A DNA stretch of 7,991 nucleotides from Candidatus Zixiibacteriota bacterium (GTDB lineage Bacteria > Zixibacteria > MSB-5A5 > SM1-73). Position 1 is the first letter of the stretch. Each line of letters starts with the position of its first letter. A model generated the notes under the pieces. That model was not told where the DNA came from, made no database searches, and saw only the letters and a program-made list of their open reading frames with translations. The position numbers and the translations under genes are program-made. The stretch spans positions 584,513 through 592,503 of the forward strand of contig CP070839.1 in NCBI GenBank assembly GCA_020341875.1, in the 5' to 3' direction. Of this stretch, positions 1-5,043 are shown piece after piece.

Positions 1-277
1 ACGTTATCTTTCTTTTCTTCAGTTCCTCCAGTTCAGAGAAGAACTGCTCTAAGTCGATCACCATTCCGTTCCCCACCACGCAGACTTTTTTCTGGTGCAG
101 GATTCCAGTGGGAACCAAGTGCAATATGAACTTTTCGTTGCCTATGACCACGGTGTGACCTGCATTGGCGCCCCCGGAATACCGGGCGACTATGTCTGCT
201 TCCTCGGTGAGGATGTCGACGATCTTTCCTTTGCCCTCATCTCCCCACTGTGTTCCAACAACTGCGCGATTTGGCAT
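1..277 (-). CDS. purA: Adenylosuccinate synthetase, N-terminal 92 residues (partial)
   Basis: PurA joins IMP and aspartate using GTP to make adenylosuccinate, the first committed step of AMP synthesis in the cytoplasm. Only the first 92 codons are present; the gene continues past base 1. The translation begins MPNRAVVGTQ and carries the family's GTP/IMP loop WGDEGKGK at residues 11-18, with the catalytic-base Asp at 13, and the NAGHT motif with the catalytic His at 41. Both residues fall at the same numbers as in E. coli PurA, which supports the ATG at 275-277 as the true start. A strong Shine-Dalgarno GGAGG (bases 283-287 on the minus strand) lies 5 bases upstream. The gene follows engB on the same strand after 58 bases and is probably co-transcribed with it. 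The gap contains a strong GC-rich hairpin. Identification is close to certain despite truncation. Confidence 0.96.
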   Translation of the reverse strand, partial: MPNRAVVGTQWGDEGKGKIVDILTEEADIVARYSGGANAGHTVVIGNEKFILHLVPTGILHQKKVCVVGNGMVIDLEQFFSELEELKKRKIT

Positions 278-298
278 CTTTTCCTCCCACAGTACCTG

Positions 299-324
299 CG
301 CCCCGCCCGAGGCGGGGCGGCTAC
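299..324 (-). repeat. GC-rich hairpin with 5' GTAG head (REP-like), engB-purA gap
   Basis: Read on the minus strand, a GTAG tetranucleotide (321-324) is followed one base later by a perfect 9-bp stem, CGCCCCGCC at 311-319 with GGCGGGGCG at 299-307, around a 3-base loop (308-310). No T-run follows on the minus strand, so it is not a typical intrinsic terminator. It sits in the purA leader about 11 bases upstream of the Shine-Dalgarno. The GTAG head and short stem resemble the three elements at 4710-4829 and REP elements generally; membership of one family is inferred. Confidence 0.6.
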
Positions 325-335
325 CGCCTGCGCTT

Positions 336-926
336 TTATTCTGATATCACCTGTTGAATCCAGTTTAGTATCTTGTCCTTTCCTTCACCGGTTTTGGCTG
401 AGAATAACACCAGCGAGTCTGGGGCCAGCTTCAAAGCCCCACATGTCTTCCTGGCGCTCTCTGAGGCTGCAGATCGAGAGAGCTTGTCTTTCTTGGTCAA
501 AACGACCAGCTTTTCTCTTCCGTAGAAATCGAGCCATTCCAAAAGCTGCAAATCCGGAGCCAACAGTCCTCGCCTGGAATCGATCAGCAGAACCGTACCT
601 CTGAGATCTTCCCTTCCTTTTAGATAATCCTCCACCAGCTTTCCCCAGCTTCTTTGCATCGACTTGGAGGTCTTCGCATATCCGTATCCGGGCAGATCCA
701 CGAAGTAGAGATTCTTATTTACTAGGAAGAAGTTTATCATTCTGGTCTTGCCCGGAGTGGAACTGATCTTGGCCAGGCTTTTGACGTTGACCAGCCTGTT
801 TAACGCAGACGACTTTCCCACATTGGAGCGGCCGGCGAAAGCCACCTCCGGCAAACGGTCCCGGGGAAGGTTTTTCAGATCGACCACGCTCTTTAAGTAG
901 GTGGCACTTTTGACTCTGAAAGGCAT
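336..926 (-). CDS. engB: Ribosome biogenesis GTP-binding protein EngB/YsxC
   Basis: EngB (YsxC/YihA) is a cytoplasmic GTPase of the TRAFAC class needed for late assembly of the 50S ribosomal subunit. All five GTPase motifs are present in the 196-residue product: G1 GRSNVGKSS (residues 32-40), G2 STPGKT (56-61), G3 DLPGYGYA (77-84), G4 TKKDKL (144-149) and G5 FSAKTGEG (175-182). The DLPGYGYA version of G3 is diagnostic of EngB rather than Era or EngA, and the length is normal for the family. The ATG at 924-926 is the natural start, although the Shine-Dalgarno ahead of it is weak. The gene lies 133 bases downstream of clpX on the same strand. In many bacteria lon sits in that position, with engB next to it, so this is a shortened version of the conserved tig-clpP-clpX-lon-engB order. 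The stop is TAA at 336-338. Confidence 0.97.
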   Translation of the reverse strand: MPFRVKSATYLKSVVDLKNLPRDRLPEVAFAGRSNVGKSSALNRLVNVKSLAKISSTPGKTRMINFFLVNKNLYFVDLPGYGYAKTSKSMQRSWGKLVEDYLKGREDLRGTVLLIDSRRGLLAPDLQLLEWLDFYGREKLVVLTKKDKLSRSAASESARKTCGALKLAPDSLVLFSAKTGEGKDKILNWIQQVISE

Positions 927-1059
927 AATTCGCTTCAGGCCCTTCTTTCTCTTAAGAGTGTATGGGCAAGATTTCGTCTCTTGGTCTGTCTGAGGGTCTC
1001 GCGTCCGAATCCGATGGTTAAAAGGCTCTTAGGATGATGCTTACCTTCTAACGTGCCGA

Positions 1060-2316
1060 CTACGCCGCCTTCTCTCCTTTGTTTCGATAGGTGGGTGGCG
1101 CCTTGGAGAGGATGGTCTCCTGGGTTATGATGCATTCCTCGACGTCCTTGCGTGAGGGGATCTCGTACATGATGTTCAGCATGGCCTCCTCCATCACCGA
1201 CCTTAAGGCTCTGGCTCCGGTTCCCCGTTTCTGCGCCACCTCCACCACCGCCTTTAGGGCCTCCTTGGAGAAAGCGAGTCTTACCCCCTCCATCTGGAAG
1301 AACTTTTGATATTGCTTGATCAGGGCATTCTTCGGCTTGGTCAGTATCTCCATGAGTGCGTCTGAATCCAGCTCGTCCAAGGCGCACGTCACCGGAAGTC
1401 TGCCCACCAACTCAGGTATCAATCCGTATTTCATCAGATCGTCCGGCTCGGCTAAGCTTAGAATCTCTCCTATCTTCTTCTTGCCTTTGACGGCGATCTT
1501 CGCCCCGAAGCCCATGACCTTGTGGGTGACCCTGGATTCGATGATCTTGTCCAGGCCATCGAATCCCCCTCCGCAGATGAACAGAATGTTCTTGGTATTG
1601 ATCCGGATGAAATCCTGCTCCGGGTGCTTTCTTCCTCCTTTGGGTGGCGCGTTAGCCACTGTCCCTTCAAGTATCTTCAACAGGGCCTGCTGGACTCCCT
1701 CGCCGGAGACATCCCGGGTGATGGAGGGGTTCGCTTCTTTACGGGCGATCTTGTCCAACTCGTCGATGTAGATGATTCCCTTTTCCGCCCTGGCCACCTC
1801 ATAGTCAGCCGCCTGCAGCAGCCTCACCAGAATGTTCTCCACGTCCTCGCCCACGTAGCCGGCCTCGGTTAAGACCGTGGCATCGGCGATGGAGAAGGGA
1901 ACGTGGAGCATCCTGGCCAAGGTCTGGGCCAAAAGGGTCTTTCCCGTGCCGGTGGGCCCCATGAGAAGGATGTTGCTCTTCTCCAGCTCAACGTCGTCCT
2001 CGACCTTGGGGAACAATACCCTCTTGTAATGGTTGTACACGGCCACCGAGATCGACTTCTTGGCCCCCTCCTGCCCGATCACGTACAGATCCAGGAATTC
2101 CTTGATCTTCCTGGGCTTGGGAAGTTTGAAGGCCACCTCTTTTTCGGTCTTCTTGACGTCCCTGTCCAGAACGTCGTTACACACGATGACGCACTTGTCA
2201 CAGATCACCGCATCCGGCCCGGAGAAGAACTTACCCTTGCGGTCGACCTCTCTTCCGCAGAAGGAACATTCTCGGGGGGAAGAGCTATGCTTTCGGGTTT
2301 CTCCTTTACGTGGCAA
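1060..2316 (-). CDS. clpX: ATP-dependent Clp protease ATP-binding subunit ClpX
   Basis: ClpX is a hexameric AAA+ unfoldase that recognises tagged or damaged proteins, unfolds them with ATP and threads them into ClpP. The 418-residue product (family about 420) has the N-terminal zinc-binding domain with Cys17, Cys20, Cys39 and Cys42, then Walker A GPTGTGKT (120-127), pore-1 loop GYVG (153-156), Walker B with IDELDK (184-189), RKH pore-entry motif (229-231), arginine finger in ELVGRLP (Arg306) and sensor-2 in GTGARALR (Arg369). The ClpP-docking loop is MGF (268-270) where many homologues have IGF. The start is TTG at 2314-2316. It is supported by AAAGGA at 2324-2329 with a 7-base spacer and by good N-terminal length; there is no ATG start in the zinc-domain lead. 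It lies 30 bases after clpP, so the protease and its unfoldase are co-transcribed. Confidence 0.98.
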   Translation of the reverse strand: MPRKGETRKHSSSPRECSFCGREVDRKGKFFSGPDAVICDKCVIVCNDVLDRDVKKTEKEVAFKLPKPRKIKEFLDLYVIGQEGAKKSISVAVYNHYKRVLFPKVEDDVELEKSNILLMGPTGTGKTLLAQTLARMLHVPFSIADATVLTEAGYVGEDVENILVRLLQAADYEVARAEKGIIYIDELDKIARKEANPSITRDVSGEGVQQALLKILEGTVANAPPKGGRKHPEQDFIRINTKNILFICGGGFDGLDKIIESRVTHKVMGFGAKIAVKGKKKIGEILSLAEPDDLMKYGLIPELVGRLPVTCALDELDSDALMEILTKPKNALIKQYQKFFQMEGVRLAFSKEALKAVVEVAQKRGTGARALRSVMEEAMLNIMYEIPSRKDVEECIITQETILSKAPPTYRNKGEKAA

Positions 2317-2323
2317 ATCTGTA

Positions 2324-2329
2324 TCCTTT
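2324..2329 (-). promoter_or_regulatory. Shine-Dalgarno deciding the TTG start of clpX
   Basis: AAAGGA on the minus strand lies 7 bases before the TTG at 2314-2316, inside the 30-base clpP-clpX gap. It is the reason for accepting a non-ATG start. Confidence 0.65.
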
Positions 2330-2346
2330 CGTCAGCAATCCGACTC

Positions 2347-2934
2347 TTATTTCGGCTTCTTCTCGAAGACCTCGTCGATCAGTCCGTAGGTCTTGGCCTC
2401 TTTCGCCGACATGAAGTAGTTACGATCGGTATCTTTGTCGATTCTCTCAATTGGCTGTCCGGTATGCTTGGACAGGAGTTCACTCATCTTTTTCTTGACC
2501 AGCAGAAGCTCCTTGGTGTGGATCTCGATGTCGGAGACCTGTCCCTGTACCCCTCCCCAGGGCTGGTGGATCATCACCCGGGAGTGCGGCAGGGCACCTC
2601 TTTTTCCTTTTGCCCCCGCACAAAGAAGCAGGGCGGCCATGCTGGCCGCTTGTCCCACGCAGGTGGTGGCCACGTCCGGCTTGACGAACTGGAGGGTGTC
2701 GTAAATGGCCAGTCCCGAAGGGACTATCCCCCCAGGGGAGTTTATGTATAGGTTTATGTCTTTTTCCGGGTCATCCGCTTCCAGGAAGAGAAGCTGGGCT
2801 ATCACTAAGTTTGCCACCGTGTCTTCGATGGGGGAACCGATGAAGATTATGCGGTCCTTCAGAAGGCGGGAGAAGATGTCGTAGGCTCTCTCTCCCCGAC
2901 CGGTCTGTTCTATCACATAGGGAACCAGGGTCAT
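2347..2934 (-). CDS. clpP: ATP-dependent Clp protease proteolytic subunit ClpP, catalytic Asp replaced by Asn
   Basis: ClpP is the serine peptidase that forms a double-heptamer chamber and degrades polypeptides delivered by ClpX. The 195-residue product aligns without gaps to mature E. coli ClpP shifted by one residue, from the N-terminal TLVPYVIEQ onward, so there is no long propeptide. The nucleophile Ser98 (GQAASMA) and His123 (MIHQP) are intact. The third triad position, Asp171 of mature E. coli ClpP, falls at residue 172 in DTDRNYFMS and is Asn (codon AAC, bases 2419-2421). Listeria monocytogenes ClpP1 is a known ClpP with Asn at this position. The enzyme may therefore be attenuated, or may work with a second ClpP encoded elsewhere. 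The ATG at 2932-2934 is preceded by AAAGGA (2941-2946) with a 6-base spacer. The gene lies between tig (54 bases upstream) and clpX (30 bases downstream). Confidence 0.97.
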   Translation of the reverse strand: MTLVPYVIEQTGRGERAYDIFSRLLKDRIIFIGSPIEDTVANLVIAQLLFLEADDPEKDINLYINSPGGIVPSGLAIYDTLQFVKPDVATTCVGQAASMAALLLCAGAKGKRGALPHSRVMIHQPWGGVQGQVSDIEIHTKELLLVKKKMSELLSKHTGQPIERIDKDTDRNYFMSAKEAKTYGLIDEVFEKKPK

Positions 2935-2988
2935 GATCGATCCTTTCTGGTTTGGTTTATCCGCAACGAGGACGTACGCCGCAGGCGG

Positions 2989-4311
2989 TCAGTCGGTTTG
3001 CCCTTTTGAATCCTCTTTTACTATCACCTGGGCGGGAATGGTCTCCTCTTTTATCTTGGCACTCTTTCGCAGGAAATCCAGAACCTTCTTCTCCAGAAGA
3101 TCCTCTCTTATCTTCTTGATCTGGGAGGGATTTTCCACCAGCTTCTTGGCGTCCTCGGCTTTCATTTTGTAGTCCCGGGCGAAATTCTCCACCCAGGCAT
3201 CCATGTCCTCCTTGGTCACCTGAATCTTCTCCTTTTCCACTATCTGGTGGAACAGGAAGTCCCACTTTATGTGACCAATGGCGACCTCCTTGTAGTCCTC
3301 CCTTATTTTCTTCTCATCAACCTTCTTGTATTTTTCCTTCAGATCCTTTGCCAATGCATCCATGTAGTAGTCAAAGAGAGTATCCGGCACCTCAAAGGGA
3401 TTGTGCTTTATCACCTGATTGACCAGCTCATTTTTCACCTCCACCTCGGCATCCCTCCGGGCCTTCTGAAGCAAGCCCTCCTTTATTTTATTCTTGAGTT
3501 CGCCTACGGTTTTGAACTTCCCCACGGTTTTGGCAAACTCGTCATTCTCCTCGGGTAGGATCTTCTCCTTCACCTCCTTGATGGTGATCTTGTATCCTAC
3601 CTTATTTCCCGCCAGCTTCTTGTTGTGAAAGTCGTCGGGGTAGTCCACCTCAAACTCCCTCTTCTCCCCGGCTTTGGCCTTGAGCAGGGCGTCCTGAAAC
3701 TCTTTGATCATGTTGTGAGGGTCCAGGGCCAGTTCGTGGTTTTTCAGGTCTTCTGTTTTTCCACCTTGATCTTTGGTAAGATCAACGACCAAATGATCGT
3801 AGAATTTGGCCCCCCTCTGCACGGGTTGAAGCTGGGCCAAGTCCTCCCGGAGATACTTCAGGGATTGTTCGACGTCGTTGTCCGATACCTCTTTGACCCT
3901 CTTCACCACCTCCAGGCCGGTGTAGTCTTTCACCTCGACCTCCGGCTTAACCTCGATCTCAGCTTGGAATTTTAGCGGCTTCCCTTCCTCGAAGTCAATT
4001 TCCTTCACCTCCGGCAGGTTTATGGGGGAAAGATCGGTCTCCTTCACCGCATCCTCGTAAGCCCTGGGGACCAGCGTCTCCAGAACCTCCTTCTGGACGG
4101 GGTCTTTGAACCGGCGCTTCACCATTTCCAGAGGCGCTTTGCCCTTCCTGAAGCCGGGAATCTTGGCCTCGGCTCTGTACCTCCGATAGGTGACCTCGAA
4201 TTCCTCATCTACCGTCTCCTTGGGCACTTCGATCTCCAGGGTCCTTTTCCAGGCCTTTCCTTCACGCACGTCGACGGTCAGTTTCTTTTCTTCCTTGTCT
4301 GATGGGTTCAA
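2989..4311 (-). CDS. tig: Trigger factor (ribosome-associated chaperone / peptidyl-prolyl isomerase)
   Basis: Trigger factor docks at the ribosomal exit tunnel and shields nascent chains; its middle domain has an FKBP-type prolyl isomerase fold. The 440-residue product has the expected three-part layout. The N-terminal ribosome-binding domain carries the signature PGFRKGKAP at residues 52-60. A central FKBP-like domain spans roughly residues 165-260, and a long charged alpha-helical C-terminal chaperone domain runs to the end. Length is normal (430-450). The start is read as TTG at 4309-4311 because AAGGAG sits 7 bases upstream (4319-4324) and the N-terminus is only about nine residues longer than E. 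coli trigger factor. The gene is the first protein gene of the cluster, after tRNA-Leu and a 143-base leader rich in heptamer repeats. The stop is TGA at 2989-2991. Confidence 0.97.
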   Translation of the reverse strand: MNPSDKEEKKLTVDVREGKAWKRTLEIEVPKETVDEEFEVTYRRYRAEAKIPGFRKGKAPLEMVKRRFKDPVQKEVLETLVPRAYEDAVKETDLSPINLPEVKEIDFEEGKPLKFQAEIEVKPEVEVKDYTGLEVVKRVKEVSDNDVEQSLKYLREDLAQLQPVQRGAKFYDHLVVDLTKDQGGKTEDLKNHELALDPHNMIKEFQDALLKAKAGEKREFEVDYPDDFHNKKLAGNKVGYKITIKEVKEKILPEENDEFAKTVGKFKTVGELKNKIKEGLLQKARRDAEVEVKNELVNQVIKHNPFEVPDTLFDYYMDALAKDLKEKYKKVDEKKIREDYKEVAIGHIKWDFLFHQIVEKEKIQVTKEDMDAWVENFARDYKMKAEDAKKLVENPSQIKKIREDLLEKKVLDFLRKSAKIKEETIPAQVIVKEDSKGQTD

Positions 4312-4318
4312 GTCTGGA

Positions 4319-4324
4319 CTCCTT
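4319..4324 (-). promoter_or_regulatory. Shine-Dalgarno deciding the TTG start of tig
   Basis: AAGGAG on the minus strand lies 7 bases before the TTG at 4309-4311. Its spacing is near optimal, and it abuts the first unit of the heptamer repeat block at 4324. Confidence 0.7.
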
Positions 4325-4379
4325 CTTCAGTCTTCAGCTTTCAGTCGGCGGTCCGCAGTCCTCAATCGCTGGTGTCCAG
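4324..4379. repeat. Imperfect 7-base tandem repeat, block A (tig leader)
   Basis: Eight consecutive 7-base units fit in phase with a plus-strand consensus near TCNNCAG: TCTTCAG, TCTTCAG, CTTTCAG, TCGGCGG, TCCGCAG, TCCTCAA, TCGCTGG, TGTCCAG. The first two are identical and later units drift. The block lies in the untranslated leader of tig, ending at its Shine-Dalgarno. Confidence 0.6.
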
Positions 4380-4399
4380 TCAGTACTCTACACACCTTT

Positions 4400-4419
4400 G
4401 TCGGCAGTTTTCTGCCAAC
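4400..4419 (-). other. Hairpin in the tRNA-tig spacer
   Basis: An 8-bp stem with one G-T wobble (as RNA read on the minus strand), 4412-4419 with 4400-4407, closes a 4-base AAAA loop. The downstream minus-strand sequence is not T-rich, so it is not an evident intrinsic terminator. It could separate or protect the tRNA and tig parts of one transcript; that is inference. Confidence 0.4.
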
Positions 4420-4446
4420 TGCTTACTGCCGACTGCCAACTGCTGT
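4412..4446. repeat. 7-base tandem repeat, block B (next to tRNA-Leu)
   Basis: Four full in-phase units and part of a fifth, on the plus strand: CTGCCAA, CTGCTTA, CTGCCGA, CTGCCAA, CTGC. It lies 9 bases beyond the 3' end of tRNA-Leu and before block A. The 7-base period is clear. The units are too short and contiguous for a CRISPR array. Confidence 0.7.
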
Positions 4447-4454
4447 TTGTTAAC

Positions 4455-4538
4455 TGCGGACGGGGAGACTCGAACTCCCACGGTCTTTCGACCAACAGCT
4501 CCTAAGGCTGTCGTGTATACCAATTTCACCACGTCCGC
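4455..4538 (-). tRNA. tRNA-Leu, anticodon TAG (reads CUN codons)
   Basis: An 84-base class II tRNA. Read on the minus strand, the acceptor GCGGACG (5' end at 4538) pairs with CGTCCGC, followed by discriminator A at 4455. The anticodon stem ACAGC/GCTGT encloses loop CTTAGGA, giving anticodon TAG (bases 4502-4504). A long variable arm with a GGTC/GACC stem and GAAA loop marks it as Leu-type. The T arm is GGGAG-TTCGAGT-CTCCC. The 3' CCA is not encoded (GTT follows), so a CCA-adding enzyme is needed. It lies just upstream of tig on the same strand and may share its transcript. Confidence 0.96.
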
Positions 4539-4709
4539 TTTCGCAAGCAGACAACTTAACAAATCTCATCCCAAAATCAAGTTAAAAGTGAATGTCTACT
4601 CGCGAGGCACAGTCACATATACGTAGTCGCAGAGCCGGGAAGTTGGACGAGAACGGCTCGCAGCAGCGGAGGTTTCCTCTGTCAACTCTAAGGGAGTGAA
4701 TGAACTCAG

Positions 4710-4733
4710 GGCTGGGAAGGATGCCCAGCCTAC
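4710..4733 (-). repeat. REP-like hairpin 1 of three
   Basis: On the minus strand GTAG (4730-4733) leads into a 7-bp stem: GGCTGGG (4710-4716) and CCCAGCC (4724-4730) on the plus strand, 7-base loop. It is nearly the same as the element at 4807-4829 except for a compensatory base-pair swap (T-A to C-G). Confidence 0.65.
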
Positions 4734-4762
4734 GAAGTGAACCACCGGGAACAACACGTTCT

Positions 4763-4793
4763 TCGTAGCCGAGGCTTCCAGCCTAGGCTACGA
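4763..4793. repeat. REP-like hairpin 2 of three, long near-perfect palindrome
   Basis: Two stem segments separated by one G/A mismatch: an 8-bp outer stem (4763-4770 with 4786-4793) and a 5-bp inner stem (AGGCT 4772-4776 with AGCCT 4780-4784), with loop TCC. GTAG occurs at the same place on both strands (4765-4768; minus strand 4788-4791), so either strand could form the element. No T-run follows either arm. Confidence 0.65.
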
Positions 4794-4806
4794 GCCGGAG
4801 CTCTAC

Positions 4807-4829
4807 GCCGGGCAGGATGCCCGGCCTAC
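4807..4829 (-). repeat. REP-like hairpin 3 of three
   Basis: A perfect 7-bp stem, GCCGGGC (4807-4813) with GCCCGGC (4819-4825), loop AGGAT. GTAG occupies 4826-4829 on the minus strand. Same orientation as the element at 4710-4733 and close to it in sequence. Confidence 0.65.
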
Positions 4830-4975
4830 CAGATCGAAGAGAGGAGAGAACATCAGCTTCACAGATGGAGCCCTACCCCATCAAGGACGGAGGAACTACC
4901 AGCGACAGGGTTAGTCTCGAAGGAGGGCATCCAAGGACTGGCAAGCGGTTATAATGCCCCGTTTTTGTCGTCAAC

Positions 4976-5003
4976 TTGACATTTGTGGTTCTACGATTAT
5001 ATT
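4976..5003 (+). promoter_or_regulatory. Sigma-70-type promoter for the iron-sulfur protein operon
   Basis: A perfect -35 box TTGACA (4976-4981), a 16-base AT-rich spacer and -10 box TATATT (4998-5003, five of six matches to TATAAT). The expected transcription start is near 5010, leaving a short leader before the ATG at 5044. No operator repeat is obvious. Confidence 0.7.
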
Positions 5004-5028
5004 CAAACCAGTCGTATTATGATAGATG

Positions 5029-5034
5029 AAAGGA
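5029..5034 (+). promoter_or_regulatory. Shine-Dalgarno choosing the ATG at 5044
   Basis: AAAGGA lies 9 bases before the ATG at 5044-5046. The in-frame ATG at 5026-5028 has no Shine-Dalgarno and overlaps this site's neighbourhood, so 5044 is the better start. Confidence 0.65.
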
Positions 5035-5043
5035 AACGTAAAT

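Larger units (their letters stand above)
4539..5043. other. Divergent gene-free region between the tRNA-tig cluster and the iron-sulfur protein operon
   Basis: About 500 bases with no credible gene. It holds three GTAG-flanked hairpins (4710-4829), a right-facing promoter (4976-5003) and weaker secondary structure, such as GAGCCG at 4632-4637 with CGGCTC at 4654-4659. The minus-strand promoter for the tRNA-tig cluster should lie just right of 4538. I could find only a poor candidate, TTGATT followed by 16 bases and TAAGTT, so I do not call it. I see nothing recognisable in about 4831-4970. Confidence 0.7.

Noticed and set aside
935..1387. A 150-codon minus-strand open frame overlapping the end of clpX
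   Set aside because: It overlaps clpX in another frame and is Gly/Arg-rich low-complexity; nothing in it resembles a protein family. ClpX motifs are unambiguous in the other frame.
1903..2751. Long plus-strand open frame (282 codons) opposite clpX and clpP
   Set aside because: It lies antisense to two highly conserved genes and spans their intergenic gap; a typical shadow of GC-biased codons.
2972..2990. GC-rich palindrome-like stretch between tig and clpP as a REP-like element
   Set aside because: CCGC and GCGG arms are separated by only two bases and there is no GTAG head; it shares CGCAGGCGGT with bases 323-332 (minus strand), which is too short to argue for a repeat.
4324..4446. CRISPR array
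   Set aside because: The repeats are 7 bases and contiguous, with no unique spacers.
4950..4966. TATAAT at 4950-4955 and the T-run at 4962-4966 as an extra promoter or terminator
   Set aside because: No -35 box lies 16-18 bases upstream of the TATAAT, and the T-run is preceded by only a 4-bp GGCA/TGCC stem; TTGACA/TATATT just downstream is the better promoter.
5026..5043. Upstream ATG at 5026 as the iron-sulfur protein start
   Set aside because: It lacks a Shine-Dalgarno, and AAAGGA at 5029-5034 is correctly placed for the ATG at 5044.
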